Notes: a model not told the origin generated them from the letters alone. Shown: positions 1-14,000, counted from the first letter of the stretch. The stretch is DNA of 64,000 nt from Podospora comata (GCA_017354895.1 CP071493.1:2666001-2730000), one strand, 5' to 3'. Numbers and translations are program-made.

Positions 1-2867
1 GTTAGCCGAGAATATCTAGAATTTTGGGACTGTCTATGATTCCTACATTTTCAGCTATCGCACCGTTGCTTGTTTAGTGGTGGACTTCCCTGGACGAATG
101 GAGCCTCTCTCACATAACCAACTTACCATAATCGGCAAATTCCTCGCTTTTTTCTAAACATGACGTTCCTTCGAAAAAAAAAAACCGTTGAGCTATCCAC
201 CGAGTCCGTGCGTTGCTACTGATCTTCCAATTTGTAGCAACTACATCTGATCTGCATTAACGCAATGCTGCGCGCCCAGGCTGAACGCACAGATGCTTAC
301 ACCCCACGGACGACGACGATAACCGAACTCTCTGGGTCTGACGGGAAAGAACTTCCAGAAGCTTGATGATCTTCATCACCTGGGGGGGGGGGGATCATGA
401 TGAACGGCATGAAAGAGCGCCGAAGAGATGGTGCGGTGGTCGGCGGTCACAACATACAAGTTGGGTGAGGGAGAAGATGGGGGGGTTGAGGTCGTGCCAC
501 CCCCTGGCCGAACGATTTACAATCATTGACTAGACTTTACCTTGATGAAGATCACACAGGTTTGGGTTGATGATGACAATTCACTTATATTTCTTTACTA
601 CATACTTACACCGAGGGCTTGCGGGGATTTTTTAGTGAAAGTGTACCACGTCGCCTAGCTAGCGAGCTGGGATTATCATACGGGTGGTGGTGCTCCGTTA
701 GAAATCGACAAACTACACACGTACTCGGAAGATCTCCCTTTTCAGCCTCACAAGACGAGGTGATTTCCTGAATTAGGACATCGCGCACAGAGATATGCTG
801 TGAGGCAGGTCCACTTTGGGACTCCACGATCGACGCCTCGAAACTGGAGACTACCTACTTTCTTGACTGTTGGACAGTTCACTCGGGAACGAGTTATGAG
901 TGAGCACTCGGAATGCTACTCTCTTCTCTTGCCGAGGAAGGCGGACGACTAGATACCCTTCGGCTCGACGGAGCTTCGCACGATAGAACACGGCCTTTTT
1001 GTCACGAACCGAAACAGGAGGATGGACATGACGCAAACGAATCGGCCCACCTCAGAGTCGAGTCTGGAAGATGGCATACCGAGCCCGAGGCCGAACCTGA
1101 GGCAGGTCAACTTTGGCGATACCACAGTCTACTCTGTTTAGATGAGTAACCTGATAGCCATCCTGCTGTCTGTGTTCAGCGTTCCCTTCAACCGGATCTT
1201 CCCTTCACGGCACCACGGTCAGACTTCTCGAAACAAGAGTTCTGTCATCACCACCCACTTCTTGTCGAGTTCCGGCCAAGTCCATCATCGATCGAAACAC
1301 TACCACCCACTCAACCACCCAACAACACCCAGCTTCTGGTAGAATAACACACGCACGAAACCACGATCACGAACAACCAGAAACAAAACCACAGACCCTC
1401 CACCCAAGCCCTGTCCTCAACGTCGTTCTCTTGCGGCCACCGGTGGCTATGATCTCTCTCCTCACACCGCTCCACTCCAGCTATGACGATGTCAAATCCG
1501 TCACCTACCTACTTCATCCATAACCGACCTCGTCATGAAACCCGAGAATACCGAGGTAGGGGAAACCAGTTCGAGACCGCCACTATCCAAAAGGGTTGGA
1601 CACAGACACTCGGGTACAAGGCTAAAGACAGATTGGGTAACTAACTCGATGGCTATTTGAGGAGGATATGACGGAGAAAACAAGAAACAAAACAGGCGTC
1701 ATCGACGGTAACAACAACAACACGGCCAGACTGATCTCTTGCTAGGGTGAGGGGGGTGGTGGTGACGCAATGAGATATACGGATCGGGTGGGCGTGTGTC
1801 CATGGCGGAAGAGGGATGGTAGGGGAGTGGGTAAGTGATATACTTGGTTACTTGAGTGGACTTGGTTGACTTGGCTATGTATCACAAACAGTTCTTCAAA
1901 GGGGTTGACGTGGGCTTTCTTTTGACTTGGACAGTGACGGCCTGGTCTCACAGAAAACACAGGAAAACCCAACAATGGTAAGTTCTCGTAATCGAAAACA
2001 GAGATAGATGTGTAATGAAACCAAGACACAAAGAAGGCGGCCTAGAAATCAAAAAGTGCCAGTAATTTCCCTCCAACTTCAGCAACTCAAGTTGTCTTCC
2101 AGCCCACCCTCTTCCTCATCCCTCATCTAGCCAAAACTTCAGCCCTCCGTGATGAACATTCAACGCAAAATCACAATATCACTCGGGCCCAACCTGTGAA
2201 AAGCTTTGATGTGTGTTATGTAATCTCCATTTGTATCTCTTATTCTTACTCTTCCCTTCTCCCTACCCCTAAATAAATGTTATTACACTGTCTCTTAAAC
2301 CCCCCCTCTCTTTCTCTCAAAAATCACAACATCTCTTCCCTCCCATCCCACACACACACAACACAAAAAAAATCAAAAGAATATCGCCCCCATTCCCCTA
2401 CCAACCCCAAAACCTCCCCCAAAAGAAGACAAGGGAAAAAGAAAGAAAAGAAAGATTCGAAGAGTATTTTTCCCCGGGGATATCACTTTTGTCCATTGTT
2501 GTTTCCACTCTCACCACCACCACCACCGCGGCCGCCGCCACCAACCCCTTCCCCCAAACCCCCACCATACCTTCCTTCTGAAAATACAACAAAAATCACC
2601 TCGAAAACAAACAAAAAAGAATTCAACGCCATGCTCAAAATGTGCTTCTCTTCCCCCCTTCCCCCCCTCCTAACCCGCCATGCCATTTACCTGCCCTTTT
2701 TGTAGTGTGCGTGTGTGTGAGTGTTGCTGATATAAAGAAAAAAAAAAGATAATCTTGCAATGTGCGTGAGAGTGTGATCTGTAACCTCAAGCCCACCTGG
2801 TCTCGTAGAGGTATAATTATCAGACAGATATGAAATGGTTTATCAGTCAAAACAGACACAAAAAATA
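1..2867. other. Intergenic region, no gene seen
   Basis: No reading frame here resembles a protein, and the open frames are short and of low complexity. The right part (about 2270-2730) is strongly pyrimidine/purine biased with C-rich and A-rich runs and a short CAC repeat near 2510-2527; it probably includes the 3' untranslated region of the Rho exchange factor that ends at 2868. There are homopolymer runs of A near 174-184 and of G near 381-391. Confidence 0.6.
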
Positions 2868-5800
2868 TCAAGAATCTGCCAACTTGGCAAAATGCTTCGA
2901 CCAGATCCATCCCACCGTCCCCCGGGGGTCGTCTTGATTCCTCGCAAGCCAGAGTTCACCTTTTTCGGCAATGACATCAAAGATCTAACCAAAACCAACT
3001 GGTCAGCATTGTGTTCATCTGGCCGCCGAAACGCCAGAAAAGGTGGAAACGAGAAAAAAAAAAGAAAAAAACTTACTTCGCCAGCCTGGTACGTCAAATA
3101 AGGGTACCCTGCCTCCATCTTCGACGTCTCAATGTGAAACTCAAACAGCGAAGCCGCCAGCCAGAGCACTCTATACCCGCCGTCGTCCCTGCTCCGCTGC
3201 GTGCTAGATGCCCGTGACATCACCTGTGGGGGGTAAAACTCCTCTGCGTCGTCCGGTGGCAGCGCGGAGTGGAACAAACCCGACAACCGCCGTGTGTCCC
3301 CCGTACTATTACTCGGTCCAGGGTAAGCCGAGCTGTTGTAGGTCGAGTTTGAACCCCGCCTGCTTGGCCCTCCTCCTGCCATGGCCGAAGTCATAACAGT
3401 CGACTCTGTGCTCTGCCTTGGAAGACTGTTCGAGTCAAAGCTACGTCCCGTGCCTGGACGCATCGGTAGGCCGACAGCTGACCTCGAGTTGGGGTCAGAA
3501 GTGATCGGTGAGTTGGAGCTCACCCGGGCATGGCTGCCATTGATACCAGAGTAATAGTCTCGGTAGTAATGAGCCGGGCTGGGGAGCGCACTGCTTGCTG
3601 GCGAGAGACTGAACTGGCCACTGTTGCGTCTCACAAAGTCCGGAGTTGGCAGTGTAGGGGCGTGTTCACTGTTGATGGACAATCCCCTGGAACGAGTTGG
3701 CTGGAGGTCGCTCGGCCGAGACTTTGTTCTCGAAAGCAGCGAAGAGCTATCGCCGCCGTCGGTTGTCGAGTGAGAAAACCTAGGTCTCAGCGTAGGATTC
3801 AAGATGGCGAGCAACATGGCCCTCTCTTCTTGCAGCGCAAACTCTCGCTGGAAGCCCGACACAATCTCCGACACTTCAGGAACATGGCTCGCATCTTGGA
3901 GAGGTGCTTTGACTTTGTCCTGCCACATCTTATACCAGGCTGTTTGGATGCTGATGAACTTGCCAAGACAGATATTGCCAATCCTGGCAGTCATGGCAGA
4001 AAGCTTGGGCAGCTCCTTTTTCAGCGTCTCATTCAGAGCCTCATACTGCTCCACGAGCTCTGTCAACTGCTTGTCCACCTTCTTCCCGTTGGCCTTGAGC
4101 TGGGCAAACTTCTCATAGTCCAGGCGGCGTTTGGCTCTTTTCTTCATAGCCAGACCAGGGTTGCCGTAGCACTTGATGACCTGCTCAAAGGGTTCAATGA
4201 CGTGTTTGCGGACATCAGAAAGCTTTTGGGCGTTAGCAACTACAAGAACTTGAATTCGGGGGCGGGCAACTCACATGTCGCTCCAACGCAATCTTCTCAA
4301 TGTCTCTCATCGAGACATTGAACTGAACCCATTTACTTTCGATGTGAGCATAGTCTCTAGACGGCTGCAGTCGCATCACCAGCTCCATGGACGAGAGATA
4401 CTGAAGGAATTCGTGCACATAGGTCGACACGTTCCTCGTGTAATACTCAACATCTCTCAGAACCACCTGGAGACGGAGGTAATCATCACCAAACTGCTGC
4501 TGCAGCTTCTTGTAATCCTCGTCCTCTGCCGTTTTCGGACTGGTTGCCTGGAGTTTGTCAACCCGTTTTCCAAAAGCCCTGGCAATGCCGCGGACATCCG
4601 AATCCTTGCGCTTCCTATTGCTGACGATTTGTCCAACCAGCTCATAATTCTTCTTGGACTTGTTGATCTCGTCAATGGCGTCGATGACGGCCGACCGCGC
4701 AGCAACCAATGGTTCCCTGTCCGGATGATCTGCCGGCGTATATTTGAGCAGATGTGTGATAATGTCTGGGTATTTTGTGATGCGCTGCATGGGCTTCACC
4801 AACAGCGAGTCCAAATTCCAGGCAGAAGTCAGCTCCTTGGCGACCTCATTACACTCATTGAGCCAGAGCATGACACCCTCGTCTTCCTGAATCTGGACGA
4901 GGCGTTTGGACGACTGGTCACTGGATCGCAAATACACCTCGTGCACAGCCTTTAGCTGTTCGATGCTCTTTGAGAACACCGGCCCAATAGATGTGAGGCG
5001 GTCCTTCTCATCGTCCAGCTCAGGTTTTGCAGAAGAAGTAACAGAGTTCAAGGTAGCTGAATCGGAGTCCTTGATCGACGGGGCAGCCGATGGGGTGAGA
5101 ATAGGTGACCGTCGGGCCTTGGGAGTGTACACCGTAGATGCTCCCTCCTTGAACTCGGCAACGAACGCGGCATGAAAAGCAATGATTTCATCCGTGTTCC
5201 TAAAGATCAACTTGATCGTCTTGCTGTCCAGGTTGGGACAGGCTTCGGCAGTCCCCTTGTAGATTTCCTCAACCACGCTCATGTCTCTGACAAACGCATC
5301 CTCGGTATCAATCAGTTCCCGTATAACCAATTGACGCTGGCGCAGCCTCTTTTGCTCCTCCTGCGCTTCAGCCGATAGTGATGGTCTCTCAACAATTGAC
5401 TCGGTGAGCGTCTCGCTGTCATTAACCGAAATATTGGACCGGTCGAGTGTTTCAAAAGTGACTTGCGATCCAGAATCGGGTGATAGAACTTCGGACTGTG
5501 GCCGCGACTCTTGTTGAGGATGCAGGAAGCTTGTTGGCCTAGTTTCTTGCCCGTACACAGACGTCTCTCGATCATCGTCCACAAACTCAAAGGACGGAGG
5601 AGGCGGTGGCTGCCGCTGTGGACGCGCAGCCACATGTTCTTCCTGCGGCTGCGGCACATCCTCGTCGCGCTCTTCTGTTTGGCACTCTTCTTCTTCAGTG
5701 ACACGGTCCGTTCCCTTTTCATGGGCAGAGAGTTGGTAACTGCTACGCTGCCGTTCGGCCAACATGGGCGGAGTAGCAGCACCGGACCTATCCAGCGGTG

Positions 5801-8800
5801 ACTTGTCCGGGCTGTGAGATCGAAACTCTTCCAAACCAGATTTTTGGCTTTCGTATCCAAGAGACTGCTGAGAATGCGTGCTTTGCAGGCCGGCATTCTG
5901 GTCGTCGCTTCCAAAGGAAAAGTCGGTCCAGGCAGAATTCTGACTGAGACGATTCCCAGGTGCCAGCAGCGAGGGGACAGTCAAACTGTGCAATGTGTTT
6001 GGTGTCTTTTCGTACTCTGCCAGTGGTGGCTGCGTGTCAAAAGGAGTTCCAGAATCTGACGATGTACATGTTGAATCACGCAACGATGCCACATTGTCAC
6101 TCAAACGCGGTCCGACATAAAAGTCTTCCAGCCGATCCAGCTTGTCCAGCACAATTCTGGGCTCCTCAAACCGCACCACATCCTCCAAATGCGAAGTTTC
6201 CGGTGCCTCAATCGTCACATTGCTGGCCGTCTGTCGTTCATCCTGTCGTGGCAGATCTGCTGCCGGCATGGCAACACGAGGCGGGTTGTGGTGCAACGGC
6301 CGGAAATCATTTTCTGGGCCGAGAATCGTGACCGTTGTTTCGTAGTTGTCCGAGGTAAATGTGTACGGTCGGGGCACGTACTCATCGTCTTCGTCCTGGC
6401 TCGGTGCGGCAGTGGAGGTAGGCTCCGGCTGAAAGTCAGTGCGGGTTGGTGTTAGCTGGGGAGACATCTGGGGCTCCGTGGACGTGTCAAGCGAAATTTT
6501 TATGGATACACTGTCGTCATCGACCTCCTCATCCTCATCAAATGGAGATTGATAAGACGCCTTCTTGTGTAATACTGGAACCACGGCCTGCTCGGCCGGC
6601 GGGCTAGAGGTTTCATGTTGAAAGCTCTCTGGCTCAAAGGTGACTTGCGTGAGGCCAAGCATTGTCATGCCCAAAGCTTCATCTATGGCAGCTGTGTTTT
6701 CTGGCCTTTCTGGCTCAGGCTGGTCATCAATTTCGAACTCGGTCGTTGCAGTGCTAGCTGAGCAAGCAGACATGGGTTCTTCCTCTGGTTCCAGATCAGA
6801 TGACCCAACATTGGGGAAACTGCCTGGTATTTCCAACCTCAGGGGTTCCAACGGGACCGGTGGAGCTGGTGTTGCAGGCACTGGTGGCGCTGGGGAGTCT
6901 CCAACCGGCGGTTGCAAATGCGACGATGGTGCCTCTTTCTCGATACCAATCTCCACAAACCTCAAGTTGTCAGTCGATCGGGCCGGCCTTATGGCGGCAG
7001 CGGCAGCGGCGGCATTGGCATTGGCGACGGCAGCCATCGTGGCCGCTTCTGCTTCCAATTTGATCTTGGCCACCACCTCCAGCTCCCTTTTCCTCTTGTC
7101 AGCAGCAGCCTGTCTCGCTTCCTTGGCCTGGCTGTCTCTGATGGACTTGCTGTAGGCAAGTTTGATAGTCTCACGGCGCTGTGCAAAGTCAATGGGCCCG
7201 ACAGAGAGTTTGCGCCTCCGTGTGCCAGATCCTTCTGCTTTTGGAGTGGGCCTCAAAGGTTGTCTCTGGGGTGACGAACCTCGTTCCCGTTCTACGGCTC
7301 GCATTCTGGATGCTGCTGTGGTGGCCGTCGCCACAGATTGCCGTGGCCGCGAGCTACGAAGACTGGGTGACAATTTCGGAGGAGTGACAGCAACATGGGC
7401 ATTCAGCCGGCTGCCTGTCGTGGTTATGCTCGAGGGTGGGCCCTTGCGAGCTGTTGGTGTTTTGATCTGAGGTGTTGAAACCGTCGCACTGGTCGTCGGC
7501 GTCCTCGACCGGCTGGATGGTACATGCTGCCGAGATGTTCTCCCGCTGGCAGCTGCGTACTTGAGCGAAGGGGAGTTCGAACGAGTTGAGGCGGGACTGT
7601 CACTCTGGTTACTGATCTTCTTCACCATGATAGGGAGACGGGAGGTTGGGGAGGTCGGCGAGGTCGGTGATATCGGTGAGGCCACAGCGGATTCATTGGG
7701 AAACTGACGCCTCATTCCCAACTTGGATCCAGCAAAGTCACTCTGAGCTCGGTTATGGTTTTTGGGTATACTCGTGTTGACGCTTGGATGATCAGAGGCC
7801 TGCTGGTCGCTTGGCGCGGCGCCGCGGTACCAGTCGGTGGGTGACGGAGGCTCGATGTCTGGATCTGATAAACTGCGCATCTGTAACCTTGAATGATGAA
7901 TACTTGACTCGGACGTCCTCCGTGGCCGGGCATTTTCGATCCCAAAGCCGACTGTGGCCGAGTCGTTGTGTTCAGGCAGTATCTCGCCAAATAAGAGGCC
8001 GGGCTGGCGGGAGAGGCCTGGTTCCGGTTCTTTGGGCACTGCAGGAATCCTCGGTGAGGCATGGTTGTTTTGCTTGGATGGCTGTGGATGTGACGACGTT
8101 GCCGTACGAGGTCGACTGATCCTGCTCGCAAATGACTGCTGATCATCGGTCGGTCGTTGTGTTCCCCGAGTGACAGATGTTCCCCGAACACTAGATGTCC
8201 CTCTGCTGGAACCATATGTTGACGAATTGCTCCCCGTGCCAGTGACCCTTCCATTGGTGCTGCTGGATGACCTGGGCAGTGGCTTTCGAGCCGCTGCCCC
8301 GGGCTGTGTGGTGGTCTGGTCAAACTTCTTTTTCATCTCTTTCACACTCGTGGGAAAACTGTTGGCTGCTTTGGACGAACGGTCGTCGACGGGGTTCGAC
8401 ACGGCACGCTGACTCGGTCGAAGAGCATTGCGGTTCGTGGGGAGCCCCGATGGCCTTGATGCCGTCCCGTTGCCGTTGGAGCGCGTAGAGGGCGTCTGTC
8501 GAGAGCTGGACGAGGCCTGGGCCATGAGATCTACGGTTTGCGGGGACTCATTCCTGGGCTGCTGCGCACCTTGGTAGCTACGGTAAAAGTCGTCGGGATC
8601 TTGCGAGTCGTCCAGAGAGGAATTGGCAGCAAACGCCTGGAGGTTCGAGGCTGCGGCATGCGAGGCGAGGGGGGGTATTTGGCCGCCGGGTCGGGGGTCT
8701 AGGTCTCGGTCGAGATCGGCGCCGGGGTGGAAGTGGTGTTCATAAGGGTCGTAGGGGTCGTGGGAGTGGTGGTGCTGGGGATGGTGCTGTTGTTGGTATT

Positions 8801-8906
8801 CGAAAAGCTGCTGGTGATGCTGGGGGTTATGGTGGTGATGGTGATGGTCGAAGAGCTGGCCGGGGCGCGAAGCAGGCGCCTCCTCTCCAAGACTGCCATC
8901 GTCCAT
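2868..8906 (-). CDS. Tuba-like Rho guanine nucleotide exchange factor (DH-BAR-SH3)
   Basis: Probably loads GTP on a Cdc42/Rho/Rac-type GTPase at curved membranes. Three exons on the minus strand, 8906-4275, 4222-3077 and 2984-2868, give 1964 residues. Introns of 52 and 92 bp have donors GTGAGT and GTAAGT, branch points GCTAACG and GCTGACC, and keep frame. Residues 1 to about 1190 are low-complexity and Ser/Pro/Thr-rich, beginning with a His/Gln-rich tract. The DH domain follows (about 1195-1420, with the conserved LLVKPMQRITKYPDI helix), then a BAR-type coiled-coil region (about 1445-1700) and a C-terminal SH3 domain (about 1894-1964) built across the last intron. No PH domain is visible. The DH-BAR-SH3 order matches the C-terminal part of animal Tuba (DNMBP), in which the BAR domain takes the place of the usual PH. 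The start is the first Met of the open frame. GTPase specificity cannot be read from sequence. Confidence 0.9.
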
Positions 8907-9075
8907 GGTCTCGCTCCCATCACTCTCAGGTCGTTTGGCCAGTGGTGGAGGTCCGTAAGGTTACGTCGTGGACGGCGTGCATGCAAACGCTCCGTCCGCG
9001 ACTGGCTGTGCGGAATTCAATGATCATCGAGATCCATCGTCCATAACTGGGCAACTGGACACTGGTAAGTGACTT

Positions 9076-9093
9076 GGGGGGGGGGGGGGGGGG
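9076..9093. repeat. Poly-G run, 18 nt
   Basis: Uninterrupted run of G on the plus strand (C on the minus strand), 170 bp upstream of the RhoGEF start codon and followed by a GA-rich dinucleotide stretch. It would lie in the promoter or 5' untranslated region of that gene. Confidence 0.8.
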
Positions 9094-9255
9094 AGGCGGC
9101 AGAGAGAGAGAGAGAAGATGTCGGGGCTCGTCGAGGTTGATGTGCTGGCGAGCGCGAGGATTGGCTGTCTGCACAAGCGACTGGGGACAGCCCTGGGCGA
9201 ACGAAACACCTCCATCAACACCAGGTCCGGGATCCACCTCCATAAGAGCAAAAAA

Positions 9256-9333
9256 GTACGGGGCAAACGCTTCACTGCATCGAACCCTAGCCGCTCTGCT
9301 AGCCAGCTACAAGAGTCAGTGCGCTATCCGTAC
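9256..9333 (-). other. Possible small folded RNA-like element (weak)
   Basis: On the minus strand this 78-nt stretch begins GTACGG and ends CCGTAC, a perfect 6-bp terminal stem. An internal CACTG/CAGTG pair could stack below it. It contains GGTTCGATGC, close to a Pol III B box, and is followed at once by a T run (9250-9255 read on the minus strand). It does not fold as a normal tRNA. This is a pattern observation only and may be chance. Confidence 0.2.
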
Positions 9334-11047
9334 TTGTTCCTCAGAACCTCTGTGCAATTACGGCGCCTTTCGGGCAGCGGCCTATGGAATATCAATGAGA
9401 CGACAGAGACGGGACGACACATATATGCTCATATCCTGTGCCATCGTCCGAGTGCGAGCCCTTTTTCTCCTGCTCTCCTTGATGCGAGATGGTCATACCC
9501 ATCCATCCTGGGCCCTTTTGGCAAACTTTACTTTCTTTTTTCTGTTTTGAGAAGAATGTGTTGCAGTGTTGCAGTGTTGCAGTTGGTACATAATCAACAG
9601 GGACAAGCTGCCTCGCGATGTCAGCTTGAGGGAAGTTGGAGGGGCGTTGGTGGATGACAAGAAAGTCTTGGAATTACCCAGGCTATCGGTAAGGTTTCTC
9701 TTCTACCCGGACCCCCTGTAGATGTCCTCTACAACCTTAGCTGTATCCAATACTACTTACCAGCTGCCCGTTTGGGGATCAGGCTGATGTGCTGACCTTC
9801 TGCGGCTGCGCGGCTTGTGTTGGCCGGCATCAACCGTCTCTCCACTCCTCGAACAATTCGAGAAGATAGGAATACGACCTTTTCTGGGCTCTATCCCATG
9901 TGAGTATCGAAAGGGATTCAAAGTGTTTGATGGTGTAGGTAGCTAGCTGTGCTGCTGCCCGGAAAGCGGGGGCCATCCATCATGATCGTGTAATTGCCCG
10001 TTCTGTCTCAACGGTGCAGTGGGGATTGAACAGGGGGTTTGCGGCGGGTTTTCGGCCGATTATGTAGAAGATACATAACTTGGCATGTTATCCGAACTTT
10101 TTGGCTGATGTTTTGTTTTCTCTCATCCGAATCCTCCTCAGTTCATGTTCATAGCAGTTGACTGTGTGGACGAACAGACATGTGAGAGAAGGCCCCTGCC
10201 CGTAGCGGGGCACCAGGGGTGGGATGATTCCATCCATGAAGATGATGAATTCGAGCCAACAACAGATCCAACGAATCGCAAATGCTGAAGGGGCAGGCAT
10301 GAATACAAGTCAACCCTGTGTGGCTGCCCAATGACGCACTGTTCAACCAGCTGTGCCGCTGAGATAACCATGACTGCCCGACCCTTGAGCTTGACCAGCT
10401 GTGACTGGCCGCCAAGCTTAAGCTCTCTCTCTCTGACTTCTTGATGAAGTGACCCTTCGTGGCCGAGACTGTACACCCGGAGCCTGAACTCCTAGAGCAG
10501 GTGTGGCGTAGGGCCATGAGGTGAGAAGGAACCAATACATCCAGCTCAGGATAAAAATATTGCAGGTTGCCGGTAAAGCAGGACAGACGACTTGTCGCAG
10601 ACCGTTTGAGGCTTGAGCCACACGCCGCCACACGCCGACGCGCGCCGACGCGCCGCCAGTCACACAACATCTTGAACACCAGGAACCAGTGCCGCTCGCC
10701 CGCCTCGGTATTAATTGTCGCTTTTCAACTTTTCGTGACTCTCCCACGCGCTCCATATCCAATCAACCGAACGGACACACATCCGTTTTCACTCATTCAT
10801 CCCCGGCCAACCTCCCCGGCCCGCCCACCCACCACACCACGACACCACGACTCCCACGACTCCGACCACTCCCTTCAAGGGATTATCTCGAATCCTGGAT
10901 CCTGCGACCCCACGACCCAATCAGCCACCAGCACATGTTTGGTCGTTGCTGGTTGGTCCTGAGCTCTCAGAAGCCGTCATCTAATTCCCTCAGAAATGCC
11001 TGGACTAGGAAACTGGACTTGGAGGACATCTTCGACGCTTTCCAATC

Positions 11048-14000
11048 ATGAGAACTATTCTTGCCTCAAGACCGGTCAAAGGGAAGAGGAGTCGAGACAA
11101 TAGCGGCGAACTAACTCGCAACGGCTCTGCTGATCACCCTGCAAAACACCAGAGGACCGGGCATGAACCACGCGATGCCGTTGTCAAGCATGCGCTGTTG
11201 AGTCAGTACTATTCTGAGACACAAACATTACGACAGTACGCACTGTCGAAACTGCCAACCTCTTCACGCATCCGGCGCAAGAAAATTGCAACAGTAGGGC
11301 TTTCTGGCTCTTCTGTCCAGAAGTCTTCAACTGAAGAGGAGACTATCTTGGGAGAGCTGCTGGACACAACACTTGTTGCCTGGCGCCACGATGCCACCGC
11401 GAGAAAGAACAGCTACCGCTGGGAGAAGTGGATTGCCTTCTCGCAGAAGGGAAAGGGAGATGAATCCTATGTGACCTTGTCAGATGGACTGAGGAGGTCC
11501 ATGTACTCGCAATCCGATGTAAGTCATAGAGAGTAGTAGAGATTCGCATAGTCCACCAACTTACATGGCCGTCTGTCAAAGATTGTCGACTTTGTTATCT
11601 GGCTTCTTTTCTCCCAGCAGGAGGCTGGTGTCCGGTTGAAGCATTTGTTATGCGACGGCTTTCGGAGAAGTGTAAATGAAAATACTCATCCGAAGGAGGC
11701 AGCCGCCCCAAGCAAGCCAATCCCCGGGCTCTTTGCAGTAGAACGCAATCAGCAAGTAGAAGCCCTCAAGGAAAAGCCATGGCCACAGCTTCTCATGCTC
11801 TTGGGCAAAGAAGGGGAGCACATCATGATCGACCTGCTTGTCGACTGTGCCATTTTCCGGGCTGTAAAAGCAGGCAAGGGCAACATGCAACAGCTTTGTG
11901 GGATTCCCATTTCAGAACTGAGCTCTTTGGAGGCAAAGCCCATCGACAAAGAAAATCCCGTGCGCCCCTCCGAGATCTCTTTTGTCAGAAGCCGTATGCT
12001 CTATGCCAGAGCTGCTCTCAATGCTCGTGGCGCTGTTCACTTTGGCTTACGTCACATTCGTGAGTGGCCCTTTTTACCCCTATTTGGGGAGTTGCCAAGA
12101 CAAAAACTAACCCCTGAGTTTTTGTCTAGATGTGTTGAACAGGTTTCCATATAAGGCACCCACCCCCACCGAAGAGGATACTAACCACGGGAATGTGGTG
12201 CATATCTTGGTGTACATGTTCCCCCGTCAATTTGGGCTGCATAATCCATTTACGTCGGTTGTGGACCGCCAGAAGACAACTCAGAAGTTCCAGGACTACA
12301 CCCTTCGTGAAGAGGAGATAGCCGAGAAGTTTTCCAAGTTGGATACGCACGGAAAGCCTATCAGGCACGTTCCCAAGAGACTCAGAGGACAGGTCCAACA
12401 TCTTGTTGAGCGACTTCAGATATTGCACGGCCGTTGCGCATATGCCGAGATGATGAAGCACTATTGCCCAGTAGGCTGTCCCGTCCCAATTCAGCTAGTA
12501 CCAACGCTCACACTCTTAGGTACCTGGCTTGACAGAAAGCCGTAAGAAGGCTTCCACTTCCATGGAAAGGTCATTAGTTTCATCATCAAGGCCAGCTGGC
12601 AAAGCTTCTCGGGGCAAGAAGAAGACTCGGCAGAATGCAGCCCCGGATTGGAACTTGAAGTACAGCTCTCTCACGGAGTTGGCAACTCCAACATCGTCTG
12701 TCTCGGCCTTTTGCCAGGCTATACTAGTCAAGGTGATCCCCAATGAGTTCTGGGGCCAGGGCGACGCACAAGAGCACAACAAAGCCTGCCTTCTCAAAAA
12801 GGTCCACGAGTTCATTCATCTGCGGCGGTTTGAGAGCATGTGTCTGCATGAGGTCATGCAGGGAATGAAGGTAAAATAATCTCTCTGCACATCTTAGAAC
12901 GCGGTATGCTAACTGCTTTCCAGCTCCAAGATATCGACTGGCTCGCACCTCCTGGACTAGCCAACCAAAAATGCTCGCAGTCAGACATGCAGAAACGAAC
13001 CGAAATCTTTTACGAGTTTCTCTACTACCTGTTTGATTCATTCTTGATACCCTTGATTCGAAGCAATTTCTATGTCACTGATTCCAGTGTTGACAAGTAT
13101 TGTCTGTTTTTCTATCGGCATGACGTCTGGCGGTATGTTGCCGAGCCTGCCATGGCCGCGCTCAAGACCAGGATGTTTGAGGAGGTCAAGTTGGAAGATG
13201 CTTTACGGATCTTGGGGTCCCGCAAACTTGGACTTGCCCACCTTCGGCTGGTTCCCAAGGAAACCAGCATGAGACCTCTCATGAATTTGTCACGTCGGAC
13301 TCTGCGGCCAGGGGGGAAAGCTGGGTTGAGCTACAGTATCAATACTAATTTGGGGCCGGTGAATTCGGTGCTCAAGCTTGAGAGGGTGTGTGAAACCCTT
13401 TCTTGAGATTGGCCCTTTAAGCTAACGAAACAACAGACACGAAATGCCGAGCGTCTCGGATCTTCCCTCTTCTCAGTGAGCGACATCTACCCCCGCATCA
13501 AGGCATTCAAAACCTCCCTTGGCCAAGGAAACCACAAGCTCTACTTTGCCAAAGTTGACGTCACGGCCGCCTACGATACCATCCCCCAAGACGCCATGAT
13601 CAAACTACTCCGCCAGATCCCCAAGCAAGCCTTTTACAAAATCAAGAAACACGCCGAAGTCAGCCCCCTCGAAATGGTCCTTAGCAAAGGCAGCACTGCC
13701 AAAGCCGCCAGCCGCTGGCCCTCGGTAGCCCAACCAAACAAAGACCCCCTCCCCTTCTCCCAATTCATCGAGACCACTCTCGCCCCGACCAAAAAAGACA
13801 CCATCTTCGTCGACCGCTCCAACGCCCAGAAAACCCACAACACCCGGGACCTGATGTCTCTATCTACGTCCCACATCAAAGACAACCTCATTCGCATAGG
13901 CAAGAAACACTACCGCCAAAAATCCGGCATCCCTCAAGGCTCGGTGATTTCCTCCGCCCTCTGCAACTACTTCTACGCCGACCTCGAGCGCACCCACCTC

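Larger units (their letters stand above)
8907..11047. other. Divergent intergenic region between RhoGEF and TERT
   Basis: About 2.1 kb with no supported gene; it must carry the promoters of the exchange factor (leftward) and telomerase (rightward). It holds an 18-nt G run at 9076-9093 followed by a short GA repeat, three copies of an 8-bp unit (TGTTGCAG) at 9559-9582, and a CG-rich imperfect repeat around 10619-10661. A possible folded element at 9256-9333 is listed separately. Confidence 0.6.

Noticed and set aside
3530-4321. Plus-strand frame of 263 codons opposite the BAR region of the RhoGEF
   Set aside because: Antisense to a real exon with no recognisable domain.
9118-9657. 179-codon plus-strand frame upstream of TERT
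   Set aside because: Overlaps the likely RhoGEF promoter and low-complexity tracts; composition not gene-like.
10619-10661. CG-rich repeat near TERT as a telomere-like or regulatory array
   Set aside because: Imperfect CGCC/ACG text only; no TTAGGG-type units and no regular period.
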